Shown here piece by piece: positions 1 to 12,700 of a DNA stretch of 64,000 bases. Every line of letters begins with the position of its first letter. Positions within the stretch are counted from its first letter, which is position 1. A program made the position numbers and the translations under genes. This DNA is from Stictocephala bisonia (lineage: Eukaryota > Arthropoda > Insecta > Hemiptera > Membracidae). The stretch lies in the NCBI GenBank assembly GCA_035578905.1, contig JAQJVL010000572.1, positions 434,001 to 498,000 of the forward strand, given 5' to 3'. The notes under the pieces were generated by a model. The model made no database searches. It saw only the letters and a list, made by a program, of their open reading frames with translations, and was not told the origin of the DNA.

Positions 1-430
1 TGATGTTTAATTTTGTTCTTAATTAAATTTGTCTTTCCAATTAACGTTGTTTAGTTATAAAATATAGTGCCCATAAAAAGTGAACATCTATAAATTATTT
101 TTATTTACTCATTGTAATTAGTACAGTATTTCTTTAAAATGCTAAGCGTAAGACAGGACCTAATAGTCCTAACTTTGCCTAGATAAACATTTTTCATTTT
201 ATTTTACCAACTCAATACAATTCCACCAGGACTGTCCCATTGAAACACAGTGTTTAGTGGTACATTTTTATTACAGTATTACAAAAGAATTTGCAGTAAT
301 TACTAAGATTCTATACATATTTATTTTAACCAAATTAAGAACAAGTGCTTAATTAAACTCAATTCTAATGCAATTACAAGACCAAATTCATAGATATGTA
401 ATTTTATTTTCTAAAAATTTACCTGAATGA
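1..430. other. AT-rich DNA, nothing recognised
   Basis: There is no open frame of note, no splice pair with a coding look and no obvious repeat structure. Confidence 0.6.
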
Positions 431-634
431 AAAATTAAAATCTTAAATTGAACTACATTATGACAGGATATCTGCTTATTAAAGTGGATAATATGTATTA
501 AAGAAGCAGATATCCTGTCATAAAATAGTTCAATTTAAGATTTTAATTTTAGATACATTTTAGATAATATCTAATATATAGTATATTATTCATAAAGTGT
601 ATTCTTCTAATACATATTAGATATTATCCACTTT
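431..634. repeat. Nested palindromic MITE-like repeat
   Basis: The arms 431-476 and about 503-550 are near-perfect inverted repeats around ATGACAGGATATCTGC. The loop sequence GTGGATAATATGTATTA at 484-500 is itself inverted again at about 607-634. The whole can fold into a branched cruciform. No coding capacity. Confidence 0.75.
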
Positions 635-1251
635 GTCATTAATAAGAGAACTGTTACGAGTGTGTACAAAATAGTGATTAAATTTAATTTTATAATTTTA
701 AAGCCGTTTTGTAAGTTATGGTTTCCACGAGAATTTCACTTCATGCAATATAAAAACAGTAAATAGTATATTACATGTTGACAACAACCACTAAACTTTT
801 TATAACAGCTATTTCCATATTTTGCTGTGATGTTATAAATTAGTTTGAGGTAAGGGTTCTTCACAAAAGAAACATTTCTTTAAAATTAACTAAAATCCTT
901 ATATTTTTTAAAAATAGTTAAAATATTTAGTTGCATTGCCTGTTTATGAGTGTTGATAATAAAGCTTTATTTGATTTTATACAAGTGTTTCCAACTTAAT
1001 CATACGACAGATAAAATTATTTAAAACTCTTATAAAGTAATAAATGCATACAACAAAAAATGTATCCTTTTCAGCCTAAATTAACTGAATTTAACAAAAC
1101 TAATTACTACAAAGTTGTTTCGAATCCTGGGTATAAAAGTATATTTTCCTTGACACATTTTGGTAACCAAGTAAAATGCAAATAAATAAAAAAATAATGA
1201 AAAAAGAACCTTTTTTTCACGAAAAAAAGGAATAGCATATTTCATAACAAT

Positions 1252-1343
1252 AGTGGAAAATGGGATTTTGCATGTTCGAGACCATATGTTTGAAGTGCGA
1301 GACTTCTCGAGCACTTCAATTGGTCGAGAACATGCAAAACATT
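1252..1343. repeat. Hairpin repeat
   Basis: The inverted arms are GTTTTGCATGTTCTCGACC-like on the right (1322-1343) and its complement at 1264-1285, with a second pair GAAGTGC/GCACTTC inside. It looks like the core of a foldback MITE. Confidence 0.65.
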
Positions 1344-1365
1344 TTCACTTGAGTTTTGAATGATA

Positions 1366-1713
1366 TTTTTCACAACACTACTGAATAAAAAATGTTGGAA
1401 TGATAACTTTTTATTTAATTAGGAACATTTTATAAAATCAGCTCTACTATTTTAAATGCACATTTAAATTAATTGTACAGTTATGATTGTTGGAAATAGA
1501 TATTACTTTATTAGGAATTTTATTCAAACGTCATATTTCCCACAGCTGTCTATTGTTGACAATCGAAAGTAACATTGTTTACGTTCAAAAATTTTCCAAT
1601 GTAAACAATGTTACTTTCGACTGTCAACAATAGATAGCTATGGGAAATATGACATTTCGCTGGTTATAAACACTTAACGAAAACAGCTGAACTCATGGTA
1701 GTGTTGTGAAAAT
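1366..1713. repeat. MITE with terminal inverted repeats and palindromic core
   Basis: The outer ends TTTTTCACAACACTA (1366-1380) and TAGTGTTGTGAAAAT (1699-1713) are inverted. The core 1531-1652 is a long hairpin whose arms (TCATATTTCCCACAGCTGTC and its complement) are nearly identical. The superfamily is not assigned. Confidence 0.7.
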
Positions 1714-1910
1714 GTATTTTGAATATGAAATTAACTACACACCCTTCATTTGATAAGTGTCTGGGATACTCTGGGGTAAATCCATACCTACCTGTACACT
1801 CATTCATGAAACTGTGTGTACCCACGGTTTTTTGTTGTTGTAGAAGGAATATAAATAATAGAACAAGAAAAATTATTACATATTTCTGGGACAGGTGGAC
1901 AAAAGTAACC

Positions 1911-2177
1911 TTGAAACTTCATGAGAACTGTATAGTAAGATCTTTAGAATCATTATAATAAAGTTAGCCTATTAGTTTCATTATGGCACCACAGTGTTGA
2001 AACTTCATGAGAACTGTATAGTAAGATCTTTAGAATCATTATAATAAAGTTAGCCTATTAGTTTCATTATGGCACCACAGTGTTGAAACTTCATGAGAAC
2101 TGTATAGTAAGATCTTTAGAATCATTATAATAAAGTTAGCCTATTAGTTTCATTATGGCACCACAGTGTTGAAACTC
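1911..2177 (+). repeat. 86-bp tandem repeat, three copies
   Basis: The unit containing ATGAGAACTGTATAGTAAGA recurs at 1921, 2007 and 2093, a period of exactly 86 bp, with no visible differences between copies. The array ends in GTTGAAACT. The identity implies recent expansion or very recent gene conversion. Confidence 0.95.
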
Positions 2178-2448
2178 TGTAGTGTAAGAGTTAATAGATA
2201 CATTACAGGGTGTAAAAAATTAATGGAAATGCTTTCACAACTATTCAATGACTTTTACAATAGTTATGTAACCAGTGAAGTGTAAATGTCAAATCTTGTA
2301 CATCATTACGGTTACAAAGAACACACTTTTTGAAACCATTAGCAACATTTCATCTTTTCAGGAGGACGGCCCACGTGGAGTTGAACGAAAATCTTTAATG
2401 TAAGCCTAGGCCGAGTTTGGTATCAAATTAAAGGCCTATTCAATAGAA

Positions 2449-2482
2449 ATTAATTGCCGTAAACCGGACTTCGGCAATTAAT
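2449..2482. repeat. Short perfect hairpin
   Basis: ATTAATTGCCG (2449-2459) and CGGCAATTAAT (2472-2482) are perfect 11-bp inverted arms around a 12-nt loop. Role unknown. Confidence 0.7.
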
Positions 2483-2546
2483 GACCAAGTAGTATTCATT
2501 TGAATTTCAAAGTAACTAATTTGCTTACTGTAAAGTAATGAAACAT

Positions 2547-2664
2547 TACTTTCATATTTGTAAGTAAATATGGTTATTTTAAATAGATTTAATCAACTTA
2601 AAATAACTTTACATTGATTTAAAACAATATAAAATCACTGCCTCTACTTACACATATGAAAGTA
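2547..2664. repeat. 118-bp MITE with 20-bp TIRs
   Basis: TACTTTCATATTTGTAAGTA at the left and its complement with one mismatch (2645-2664) bound an AT-rich, non-coding core. Confidence 0.7.
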
Positions 2665-4791
2665 GTTTATCGTAACTATATATCTAATAGGGAGTACAAG
2701 GTCAAATAATTAATTTTATGACCTCTAGAAGTCAGGAAAACAATGCTTCTGGGAATTGAGCAGAACTTCTTTTCTCGAAAAGTTAAAATTCTAAACTTCA
2801 TAAAACTTACAGAAAACCTTCCTATTAATCAGGAATTCAAATATAAATGCAATACATTAACTGACTTTTGAGAATTACTATTTAAAATCTGGTACTTTTT
2901 TTGTTCCAACTAAGAAAAAATTGTTAAAACTTAAAATAAAATGTACAAATTTATAAGTCATAACGTAAAATTAAACAAGAAAAACAATGGTGTGATTAAA
3001 TTTTTCGAAGGACTCTTAGTTCCTTTGTAAACAACCTTCAAACCCTGGTGCACAACATTTCTGCGCAAACAGTATACATTTTCATTTTACAATAGAAAGC
3101 CAACATGCAATGGTAGAAAGTTTCAGAAATACATGCCAAGTAGATAACATAAAAATTTACAAAAACAAAATTTACAAATTTTATAGCAAAATAAAAAAAA
3201 TATTATAGAACTTAATGACCAGTAAGTGATGACAGTTTATTGCTTTTCTAATAAATACATCCATTTATTTAATTTGTCTTTTTTTGTACAGATGTTGTAT
3301 AAAACGATTTTTTGTTACTGACACACTTGTAAAATATAAAAATAAGAAACAAGAAAAATCAACCAAAACTTGATATAAAAACTGTCATTCTAACTTATTA
3401 AGTTTTATTGGGATTCAACACTTTTCAATATTTTGTACTTCTACATGAATAAAGAATATTTTAGGTAAGAATCACACAAGTGAGCTTTATGAAGTTATAC
3501 TTATTAAATATATAAAAATATTCAAGTAAATAAGCACCTAGCAAATGTTCAACAACAGAGAGGAAACATATTAAAGCAACATGGGAAGTTTACTACAATC
3601 AAAATGAAATTGAATTTTAAAAACCTGCACAAAATTATCAGTACTAAACATTTTTTACTGATTTTGGTTCCAACAAAGGGAGCGAGTAAACTATATTCAT
3701 AGTTTCTCAAAACGGATGGTGAAAGCCATCATTATAAGGGAACTAAGCAACAAGTAAACAATAAATTCATTAAAAAAAAAAAAAAAAATACAAGAAAATT
3801 ACAAACTATATCAACATGTAGTGTCTGACCTTTTGAACACTCTTACCCTACTACACTGAGACGATATCAATAGCTGGCATGACTCATATATACATTTCAA
3901 ATAAACAACCTTTCCAATTTTTTAAAGCTCCTAGTGGCAATTAAGTCTGTTGTTGCATGAGTTTTTCAAAATTTATCAAAATTAATCTATAAAAAAACAC
4001 AAATATAACAATATATAGTAGCTAATTTATTGTACGTTTCTTAACTATACATATAAAATCCAAATACCACTGTCTCACTCATCACTCTATCTCAAAATGT
4101 ACTAAATCTCCGAGGCTGAAATTTTGTAAGATGATTAGTCTTATGTTGTAGGTGTGCAATAATGAGACTTTGAAAAATTCTTTGTTGGTCCGAAATTGCA
4201 GATGTTTTGGTAAGAAAATAAGTTTTGAAATTTTATTACAAAAAGTTATTTTCTCCGAGATTGATTACTTTATTTTAACATAGAGAAAAAGATACATAGG
4301 TTATGTCTTTCTTTCTTATGGCTGCAGGGAACACCTCAGTGGCAGTTATATATAGATTACAACTCAACTGATGTACATCTCTACAGATCTGTAGTAATAA
4401 TTACTACGTTAATCCTTGAGGATTTGTGGATAGTAAAGGGGGTAATTGCCTGTGATTGAATTGCAAAGTGGAGAAATAACTACTCGCAGACACTTAGCAC
4501 ACTGTTGGATACAACATGTTTCCTTCTCCTCTATGATTTTGAGATTATTAGAAATCTAAAACTTAACATAAAAGCGCAGGTACTGAGCAATATTGTTATG
4601 TGGCTGCAGGCTAAGCTTTTAGAAAGCATCATTACTCATGAAGTGGTGAGGCTGTAGGACAAGCTTTTATATTGATGTGATAGGCTGGATGCAATCATGT
4701 TGGAAGAAATAAGAAAACAAAGAGAACCACCATGTAGTGAAGCATGGGCAGACAGCTAATTTAAAACAAAGAGAACAAAAACTCTAAAATA
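2665..4791. other. AT-rich intergenic DNA, no gene seen
   Basis: No sustained open frame and no TE protein remnant was recognised. There is a short A-run near 3772-3788. Confidence 0.5.
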
Positions 4792-4830
4792 CATTAATTT
4801 GTATATATTACACATATATACAAATTAATG
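4792..4830. repeat. Palindrome
   Basis: CATTAATTTGTATATA and its complement TATATACAAATTAATG are separated by a few bases (about 4792-4830). Confidence 0.7.
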
Positions 4831-5389
4831 CCACTGTAAATATGTATGGGTGGGTGCATGTTGTAAGAAAGGTGTGCTATTCAGGAGGATGAGTTTGAAA
4901 CCGTTCTGCGCATGAGGTCAGCTTGGGGTATGGCGCTACTTGGTTTTGCAGTCTTTTACTCAACCGACAGCTGTGCTGGTCACTCGCACCAAAACAATTG
5001 TTATTTAACGTTGTTCAAAGACAAAGAACTCTCATAAATTACTCCCAATCCACGTGCCGACACTGGCAGCATTAGTTTTTAATTAGCTACTCGGAAAACG
5101 GTTGGTTTTACAGGCAAAAGCTTGAAACAAAACTTTTATATCATTTATCTACAACTTTCCCGCCAAAACTTTGTGAACTCAAAACTTTGTGATCTCATAA
5201 ATTTAAAAAATCCTCCCAATGTCAAATTATTATGTCATGGTAATATTTATCTCTTTTTGTTCATCTTAAACCTACGGGAAATAATTCAAAAGACAGTGGG
5301 AAGGAAAGTCTACAAGATCTGTGGAGTGGATACCCCATGCTGACGTCATGCGGCCACAGCGGATAGACGGTCATATACGCAGTAGCACA

Positions 5390-5505
5390 CCTTACTTACA
5401 CCATGGGTGGGTAGGTGGGTTAATATCACTGTACGTGCTTGGATGGGTCAATACCGCTAAACGTTTATGGGCAGTCAGGTTGGTCAAAACCATTGTACCT
5501 GGCAC
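5390..5505 (+). repeat. Degenerate 36-bp minisatellite
   Basis: Units of the type GTGGGT..CAATACC..TGTACGTG recur at about 5398, 5434, 5462 (8 bp deleted) and 5498. They match the 36-bp unit of the array at 25.1-25.4 kb inside a piggyBac, so the two loci share a satellite family. Confidence 0.65.
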
Positions 5506-5736
5506 AGGTAAATCTTTTTTAACAATGTGAACAAATTTTATTGCAATTTATTTATAAATTAATCAATTAGTGTTTATAGTTTATAAATTTTTACACATAA
5601 ATTAAGCAAAACAATGTTATAAGGGAAGGATACTATGACTATGATTTGAAAATGTTCTAAATATTCAAAAAAGTTAAAATCTGAGTTATCCAATTTGTGC
5701 AAAATATTGTCTAGTTTTAGAAAATAAATTTTTTGG

Positions 5737-5738
<2 letters not shown>

Positions 5739-5792
<54 letters not shown>
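5739..5792. repeat. (AT)n microsatellite
   Basis: About 26 AT dinucleotides in a row. Confidence 0.95.
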
Positions 5793-5795
<3 letters not shown>

Positions 5796-5984
5796 GTATA
5801 AAGTTATAATACTATATAAACATATAAAACATAAAAAACAAGTTCTATTTTAGTGGACAGACTCATCTTTGTTTTAAACTTTCGCTGCCCATTCCAAATA
5901 GACTATTGGTCTGTGCGGAGAACTTTATCAGACAGAGCAAGAGGGAGAACCACTACTGTAAAAGGTGGATGCTACTGAAAAACT

Positions 5985-6060
5985 TCCAAGCCAGGATTCA
6001 ATCCTGCCCCTCTCTAACTAAGGCTCAAAGTCCTTGCACCTTTGATTGCTCGGCCATAGT
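5985..6060 (-). repeat. tRNA-like head of a SINE
   Basis: Read on the minus strand, 6058-6041 gives an A-box-like TGGCCGAGCAATCAAAGG. GGACTTTGAGCC falls where the anticodon arm should be, and the B-box-like GGATTGAATCC is at 6004-5994. The order and spacing resemble a tRNA-Ser/Leu (type II) gene, but the acceptor stem is not evident. It is therefore more likely a tRNA-derived SINE head or tRNA pseudogene than a working tRNA. The SINE body would lie at about 5870-5985. Confidence 0.5.
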
Positions 6061-6064
6061 GACT

Positions 6065-7059
6065 GATATTACATGCCTACTAATCCATTAACTAACGGTA
6101 AGTTAGTTAAAAATAAAACAATATTGCAATGCAATATAAGTAAAACAAACAGTAAACAATGACTATTAAATATAAATTTGTTCCAAAAATAAATTAAGAC
6201 TTGTAACTATTGTTGGTCTCAATAAAACTATAAAGTTTGATGGTATTTGATGAACCATAAAATTGACTTATACTGAACCTGATATATAAAAACTAAATAA
6301 CTATCTACAAAGTCATATCACACTATCAAAGATATAACAATAAAAACACAAAATAACATCATTTCACACCAATGTACAACTCACACCTGTAACGTAACTA
6401 ATTACATCATACGAATATAAAAATAATAGAAAGACTGATTTTCAGTCATATTAGGATTTCACCCCTATGGTTATGAAAATATTACCAATTGCTTGATAAT
6501 TCAGAAATATAAAAAGCAACATTTGTAGGTATATTCAACTACTACTATAACGATAAAAAGTTTTGCCACGAAGAGTTTTTATTAAGATCACAAAAATTAA
6601 AACTTTAATAACTGAATTAATAAACTCCGATATATATATAAGTAAAATAATATATTTGGAAAACTACACTAACATTAATCAATATCAATTACAAAAGTAG
6701 TTTTATCCTAAATCTAATTAATATATTCCATACATTATGTACATGTATAAATAAATATACAAACAAACTAAATCATCACTGATTGATAATTTATCAATCT
6801 TTAATGTTTAAAACAAAATAATGAGACTAAAATAGCACATGTCAAGACATCAAACAATTTACCTAATATCTACCAAAACATGTATGGTATAAAATGGAAG
6901 TTCTCACGTGTGTGACAGCCTAAAATTCAGATATCAATGAGCAAAAAAATATAATGTACACTAGGCTTGATGGACCTAATTATTGAAGCTATGAATAGAA
7001 ACAAAATGTGAATGAACTAATCAGAACTGATGTAGTGATTCACAAGACATAAAATGTAT
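6065..7059. other. AT-rich DNA, nothing recognised
   Basis: Only very short frames and no clear inverted repeats. It may be the downstream flank of the ADD gene. Confidence 0.5.
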
Positions 7060-7145
7060 GTCCTTTGTATATATTTTATTTTTATCAGCGTTTATGGTAG
7101 TAGACTTGTCTTTTAAGGTAAGTTTGCTGACTTCTCTTATTATAT
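7060..7145. repeat. Solo end of the long-TIR MITE family seen at 9.9 kb
   Basis: GGTAAGTTTGCTGAC preceded by a TAGTAGACTT segment matches the right arm of the 9.87-10.37 kb element. It contains the first AATAAA (minus strand, 7075-7080) downstream of the ADD stop codon. Confidence 0.5.
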
Positions 7146-7225
7146 ATATTTAAAAAGGAATTCAGACCAACATCAATGGTCAATCCCATGTCATTATTCA
7201 ATTATATTTAACACTATTAATCCAG

Positions 7226-7471
7226 TTAACGCATTTACTGCTGGCTCCATATTGGACCCTGACTCCATTGTGGGAGTGTTACAAGATATTAACTAATGTT
7301 AATATTTAATTTTTAACAATTATTACAAAAATAAAAAAGGATAAGAGCATAAAAGTAAGAAAACACCTGATAGCTATAACTTCTAATAGGAACGCAATCA
7401 CCAAGCACAAACTGATTGTATGTAGGCAGGAAATAACAAGATAAGCCGGGCACATGTAATGAACGTGTTAA
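7226..7471. mobile_element. piggyBac-type MITE (TTAA flanks)
   Basis: TTAA sits at 7226-7229 and 7468-7471. The ends read inward TTAACGCATTTACTG and TTAACACGTTCATTA, imperfect inverted repeats of one type. The interior is 238 bp and non-coding. It starts 13 bp past the ADD stop codon and so should be part of that gene's 3' UTR. Confidence 0.65.
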
Positions 7472-7483
7472 ATACGTGATTAT

Positions 7484-9784
7484 TTAAAGAACCTTGGCTG
7501 CTCTCATCTTCAATAATTCTACAATCCTTGGATGTAACCTATGGAGGAGGACTGAGCAGGGCTTGACCAAACGACTAAACTGAGGGGATGGCTCAGTGGA
7601 TATGAAGTGTGAGATATATGCCTCAGAGGATGGATGTTTTCTACCGGACATTCTCAAAGGTAAAACAGGTTTCCTGTTTTGTTTTCGTAATCTTCCATCT
7701 AAGTCAGTATTACGTTGTATTTGTGAGCTACTAAAATCGTCATCTGAATTATCTGATGATCCATGTTTACGGGGACGCCCCCTTTGCTTCATAATTGAGC
7801 CATCTTTATTGTATCTGATGATTTTTGATTGGTAGTTCTCCGTTTCCTACGTTTATCATCCCACAAACACCTTTTTTTCCTATTTTTGTTAGTTTTTAAT
7901 TTTAATATCTGATGATTCGTTAAAGGCAGATTTTCATGAAGAACTGAGGGCTGGTTATCCAATAGATTAAATTCATCAACATTGGAACGCCCTGCAGTTT
8001 CACTAGTCATCACACACGATGACTGATCAGAATTAGAAACTGAGAGAGATTTTTTCCTTTTTCCATGAATTTTCGATATTTTTCTTTTTCGCCTTTTTTT
8101 CAAAAATCTTTCATTGGTTGATTCAGTAGGAGCATTTTTCATTGATTCGTACAAAGAATCCATGTTAGTATACGAAACCACATTACAAAACTCATTTTTC
8201 ACAGTTTTGTTAATGACATCAAATTCACTTTGACATGACTTAACAATTTTTTGAAATGTGCTAACTAGATCTTTGGCCTTTTCCTTTTCATAAAGAAGGT
8301 TGCAGGAAATAACTGTAGCTAACTCTTTTAACTTTTTTTGTGTACTTACTAATGTACGGCATGCCTCAATTATCCCTTCCTTCAAGGGAGTGACATTTAC
8401 TTCATCAGGCGAGACTCTGCCATCTGTTACATCATTATTACAATTCAACACTTCCCCTTTCTTTTCTAATATTTCTGCATTATTCTGTTCAGAAATAATA
8501 CTTTGATCTTGTAGTTCTTTTAAAGTTCTAATTTTTATCTTTGGCAAGTTGGAAGATTCTTTCGTCAAGTTTGGTTCAGGATCTTGTTGAGAGTTATCTA
8601 TAGTTTCACTATTTTGGCAGGAGCTTGATGTTGGGTTTTGTTTTTTCTGGAGTTCAAATAAACATTTTGTAGCTGTTTCTATTATTGATTTCAGAATAGG
8701 TTCTTCTACATTATTGTGAATGATTTCATTGTTGTTCTTGGAAGCCACATCATTCTGGTTTGAAGATGTTTCAGTATTTTCTTTGGTTGAATCTATGTTA
8801 AAATTAGAATTTGCTTCAGTTTCACCAACCTTCAAGTGTCTCTTCATAGATTCAATACTTTCATTCATTAACACTGTTCGTAACAGTGACTGCTTCTTTG
8901 ACTTTGGCATGGGTCTCCTCTCGATCCTTTGCCGAGCTGTTAGGACTTGTGTTTCTACTGCTTTTGGGGCCGTCAAAATTATTTCTTTAACTTTATTATT
9001 GGAAATGATGCTGCAATCTTCATCAGGAACTATCACACTATTTTTATCAGGGATTATGATATTGTTTTCATCAGGATTACCTGAAGTAACAATAAAATTT
9101 AAGCTTTTCTCATTCATTGCTACCTCAGTAGCTTGAACAATTTGAGGCTCAGAAGAATTATTAGACAGCCCGACTGTATTTACTTGTGCAGGAGTCCAAG
9201 ACTTACATTTTATCATTTGCTGTGGTTGGTCAAGAGCATTATTAGATTGCCTTGAGGCCATATTTTCTGAATGAATTGTATTTTTTTGTGGCAAGTCATT
9301 AGGGACATTTACAAACTCAGTCACTAACAAAGGCGAGCTGTTTGTAGTATGTGAATGTGTTACTGTTTTGGACAATGTGGATGTAGGTACTGTATTTTCA
9401 TTTTGAGTGGGAGCCTGAACAACTACATAATTTCTATTTGGGTACACATTATGAATGTACTGTGTCCCAGTGTTTAATGTAACAGAAGATACTACAGGTG
9501 GAGTCGTCAGATATATTTCATTAGGAGTCTGATCGTCAATTACAAATTTCTGAGTTGTAGCTGAGGCTACTTGTGTTGTATTGAGACTCTGGTTGTTGAG
9601 GACAAATTTCTGAGACGTAGCTGAGGCTACTGGAGTTAAATCAGGAGTTTGGCTGTCCATGAAAAGCCTCTGAAGAATAGGTGATGTCACTGGATTTGTC
9701 ACTGGATACTTAGGCTTGCAACACGTCGACAAGTCAACCTTGAGGAAATGTTGGTACGTACTTGGAAGATGAAGTAATTTTTGT
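7484..9784 (-). CDS. Large last exon of the ADD gene, with an apparent one-base frameshift
   Basis: The acceptor TTTATTTTCAG ends at 9785, so the upstream in-frame ATG at 9828 is intronic. The exon encodes about 766 residues. It begins with a Thr/Ser/Asn/Gln-rich region that includes a repeated SATSQKFV/SATTQKFV element. Charged segments follow, including ARQRIERRPMPKSKKQS, then a basic patch (ERFLKKRRKRKISK) and KNRKKRCLWDDKRRKRR. At 7789 that frame stops (TGA), but the neighbouring frame, open since before 7810, continues with the AT-hook-like KQRGRPRKHG and an acidic stretch, then runs to TAA at 7484. One missing base near ATAAAG would join the two. The first AATAAA on this strand is at 7075-7080. 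The composition suggests a disordered nuclear protein. Confidence 0.82.
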
Positions 9785-12700
9785 CTGAAAATAAAAGAAA
9801 ATGTACTATAAACGGATACTAAATTCAACGAAGTAATTAATTTAGGTTAGGTTAAAGGGAATTAGTATATTGGAGAGATAGGACATCAGCAAACTTACCT
9901 TAGAAGATAAGTCTACTAACACCAGAATTGTAGTAAACAAATACAAAAGAATCACACCATTTAAATAATCATACCCCTTCCTTCCCATGTCTATAGTTCC
10001 CTACTACGAAGGATGGAATTAGCACACCAATGGATAACAAAATACCGTGACCCACTTAATCTGAACATAAGATAGACCACTTCCCTTCAACTCCTCCCCC
10101 ATCAGCAAACTTCATATATACCAACTGAAAAAAACTGCATCAATAACTGAGTGTTGCTCTATGGATATACAACCCCCACCACTGCCACCTATCCAGCAAT
10201 AGTGGAAGCTGGTAGTTTACTTTCTCTACAGTTTCTCTCTACTTACATGAAGAAAGTGCCAGTGGTACAGAAGATTTGTGATTATGTAATTCTTTTGTAT
10301 TTGTTTACTACTCTGGTGTTAGTGGACTTCTCTTCTGAAGTAAGTTTGCTGATGTCCTATATCTCTAATAAACTAAGTAATTTAATACTTTATTAACATA
10401 CTAGATAAAACCGGCTACACTTTTCTATGGCTTAGGCTAATATCAACTATTTTTGACTTTAGTTGTTAGAAAAATAAGGGCTGACTACTTGATTTTATCA
10501 GAAATAAAATAACTTACTGTTATTTGCATAAATGAACAATCATGGTTACAGTAATAAACTTACAGGGTGATGATTTGGGTGTGATATGTACATACAATCA
10601 GCTGGGTCACAGTAGCACTTTTTCAGCACTGACATTTATTTTTATTTGTAAAATGTATGTAGATTTTTTTATTTGTAGGTCAGTAATGCTTGAAACGCCG
10701 CTGTATCCGTTTACACTTTTTGGGGAGAAAAATATATCAAAACTTTTTGTATCTTTTATATAAAAAGATTTTATATATTTTGTTTGAGAGTACTTTGAAT
10801 ACAAGGGTACATTTTATTTGACAGACTTTTTAAATATCACAAAACATTTACAAGATTTCAATAGTGGTATATTTTTGTTATTTTTATACTCCAACTAGGA
10901 TTAAACAAAATTAAAATTTTTAAACTTTTACTACTTAAATTATGTTAGAATTGGGCCTAAATAGGAAATATTTTTTATAAAATTTGGGTCGAAAAGACAC
11001 ATCTATATACATATAAAAATTAACTTCCTTATGTGTATGTATACAAAAACTACAAAAGTAGTGAATATATTCACTTGAAATTTTTACATGACGTTGCTTT
11101 TATCATAATTATAAGTATGGCAGTCTGCTGCAGAAAACATGTTAAATAGTATATAAATAATAAAGGGCCCAAAATGGAACCTTGGAGAACATATTCAATT
11201 AGTTGCATAATTGATTTAAATTTTCCAATCTGTTTCCCATTTTCCCCCCACCAAATATTTCAACTATTACTTGTGGTTAGTCAAAATAAGATTAGAACCA
11301 GGTAGATGCTCTCTTATCAACACCAAGTTGGTCTAGGAGCATTTAACAAATTTTGGATGGGATACACTGCCAAAAGCTTGGCCAGATCAAGAACTTTTCT
11401 CTTATTCTCAATATTAAGGAAAATGGGACTGCACGAAATCAGTTGTAGCAGTTACCACCGACTTGCCAGACCGAAAGCAATGTTGTTCCTTTTTCAATAA
11501 ATAATTTGATTCTAAGAGGCAAATCGGTTATATACTACTCGTTCATAGACCTTTGAAAAAGCCGACAACTGAGAAATCGGCCAGTACCTATAAGATGTGT
11601 GAGGGATCACATCAGCATTCAACATTTTGCCAAAAATATTGTTAAATTCCAAAAAAATACTGGAGCTGTTGTCCGAGTTGTTACCTGTGACGAATCATAT
11701 TATAAGAAACTCCGAAATGGACATTGCATTCTGACTTTTTAGAATCATTGAAAGAAGAAAATTGAGAAATGTCTAGAAAGTTATCATCTTCAGAACGAGG
11801 GCAAAGCACGAGTGATGAGAGACTTTCTGCATCTGCATCTACTCCTAGGATTGTCCCTGGCATCCAGAGCTATGCTGAAGCAGTATTGAGTGAAGTGTCA
11901 GGTGAAGGTGTTACCTCAAATAAGTCTTATAATGATACTACTCCTGTTCCTGGCCTTCCTTCCCAATTAGTAACCACTCAGATTTTGTCACCAAGTATGC
12001 TTCAACGTGTCAGTGAAGTGCAAGTGTTATTAAAGCAGAGCAATGACCAACAGACTGACGCTACAACACACTTACGTGAAAATCACCCAACTAATGTAGA
12101 TTCATTAAGCTTTTTAAAGACTCCCATTTCTGGCAGTGATAACGTGTGTGATGATGTTAACTCCCCAATTGTTAATTTGTCACCACAACAAACAAGGAAT
12201 AAAGAGGTTTTTTTATAAATAAGTCAACACCTGTTTTGAAGAAGTACATATCAATTTTCCATCAAAATATTCACACCTCAAACCTCGAATTGATTCTTTA
12301 CAAATTACGATTGATGAAATTAATCCAGATGTAATTATATTATCCGAACATAATATGAAAAGTCCAGAAATGGAAAGATTAAATGTTAATGGTTATTCTC
12401 TTATTTCTTTCTTTGCTAGAAATCAATCATCTGGTGTTAGGCGTAGTTATATTTTCAAAGAGTTATTTTAAAAAGTAAAGTTATTAATTTTGAATATTTA
12501 AATGAATTGATAACTGAAAAAGAGTTTGAAATAAGTGTCATTGAATATGAATTTTTCTCTGTTGTTTGTTGTGGTGGGGAATTTATCGCTCAGTCCAAGC
12601 ACTTTTGTTTAACCCAGTTTAGTGCGGGTGGACCCTATACGATCCACCGCCGGCCGGGCTGGAGCGCGTGGGCCGGGCCCAAAACCCCCTACACTGTTGT

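Noticed and set aside
8300..9136. Plus-strand frames of 68 and 138 codons
   Set aside because: They are antisense to the ADD gene's last exon and have no motifs of their own.
9785..9828. ATG at 9828 as the start of the large ADD exon
   Set aside because: The sequence between is a T-rich tract ending TTTTCAG; a splice acceptor in the right phase explains it better.
9841..9856. TTAGGTTAGG resembling the insect telomere repeat
   Set aside because: Only two units, and the same DNA recurs beside the related MITE at 50.4 kb, so it belongs to the element flank.
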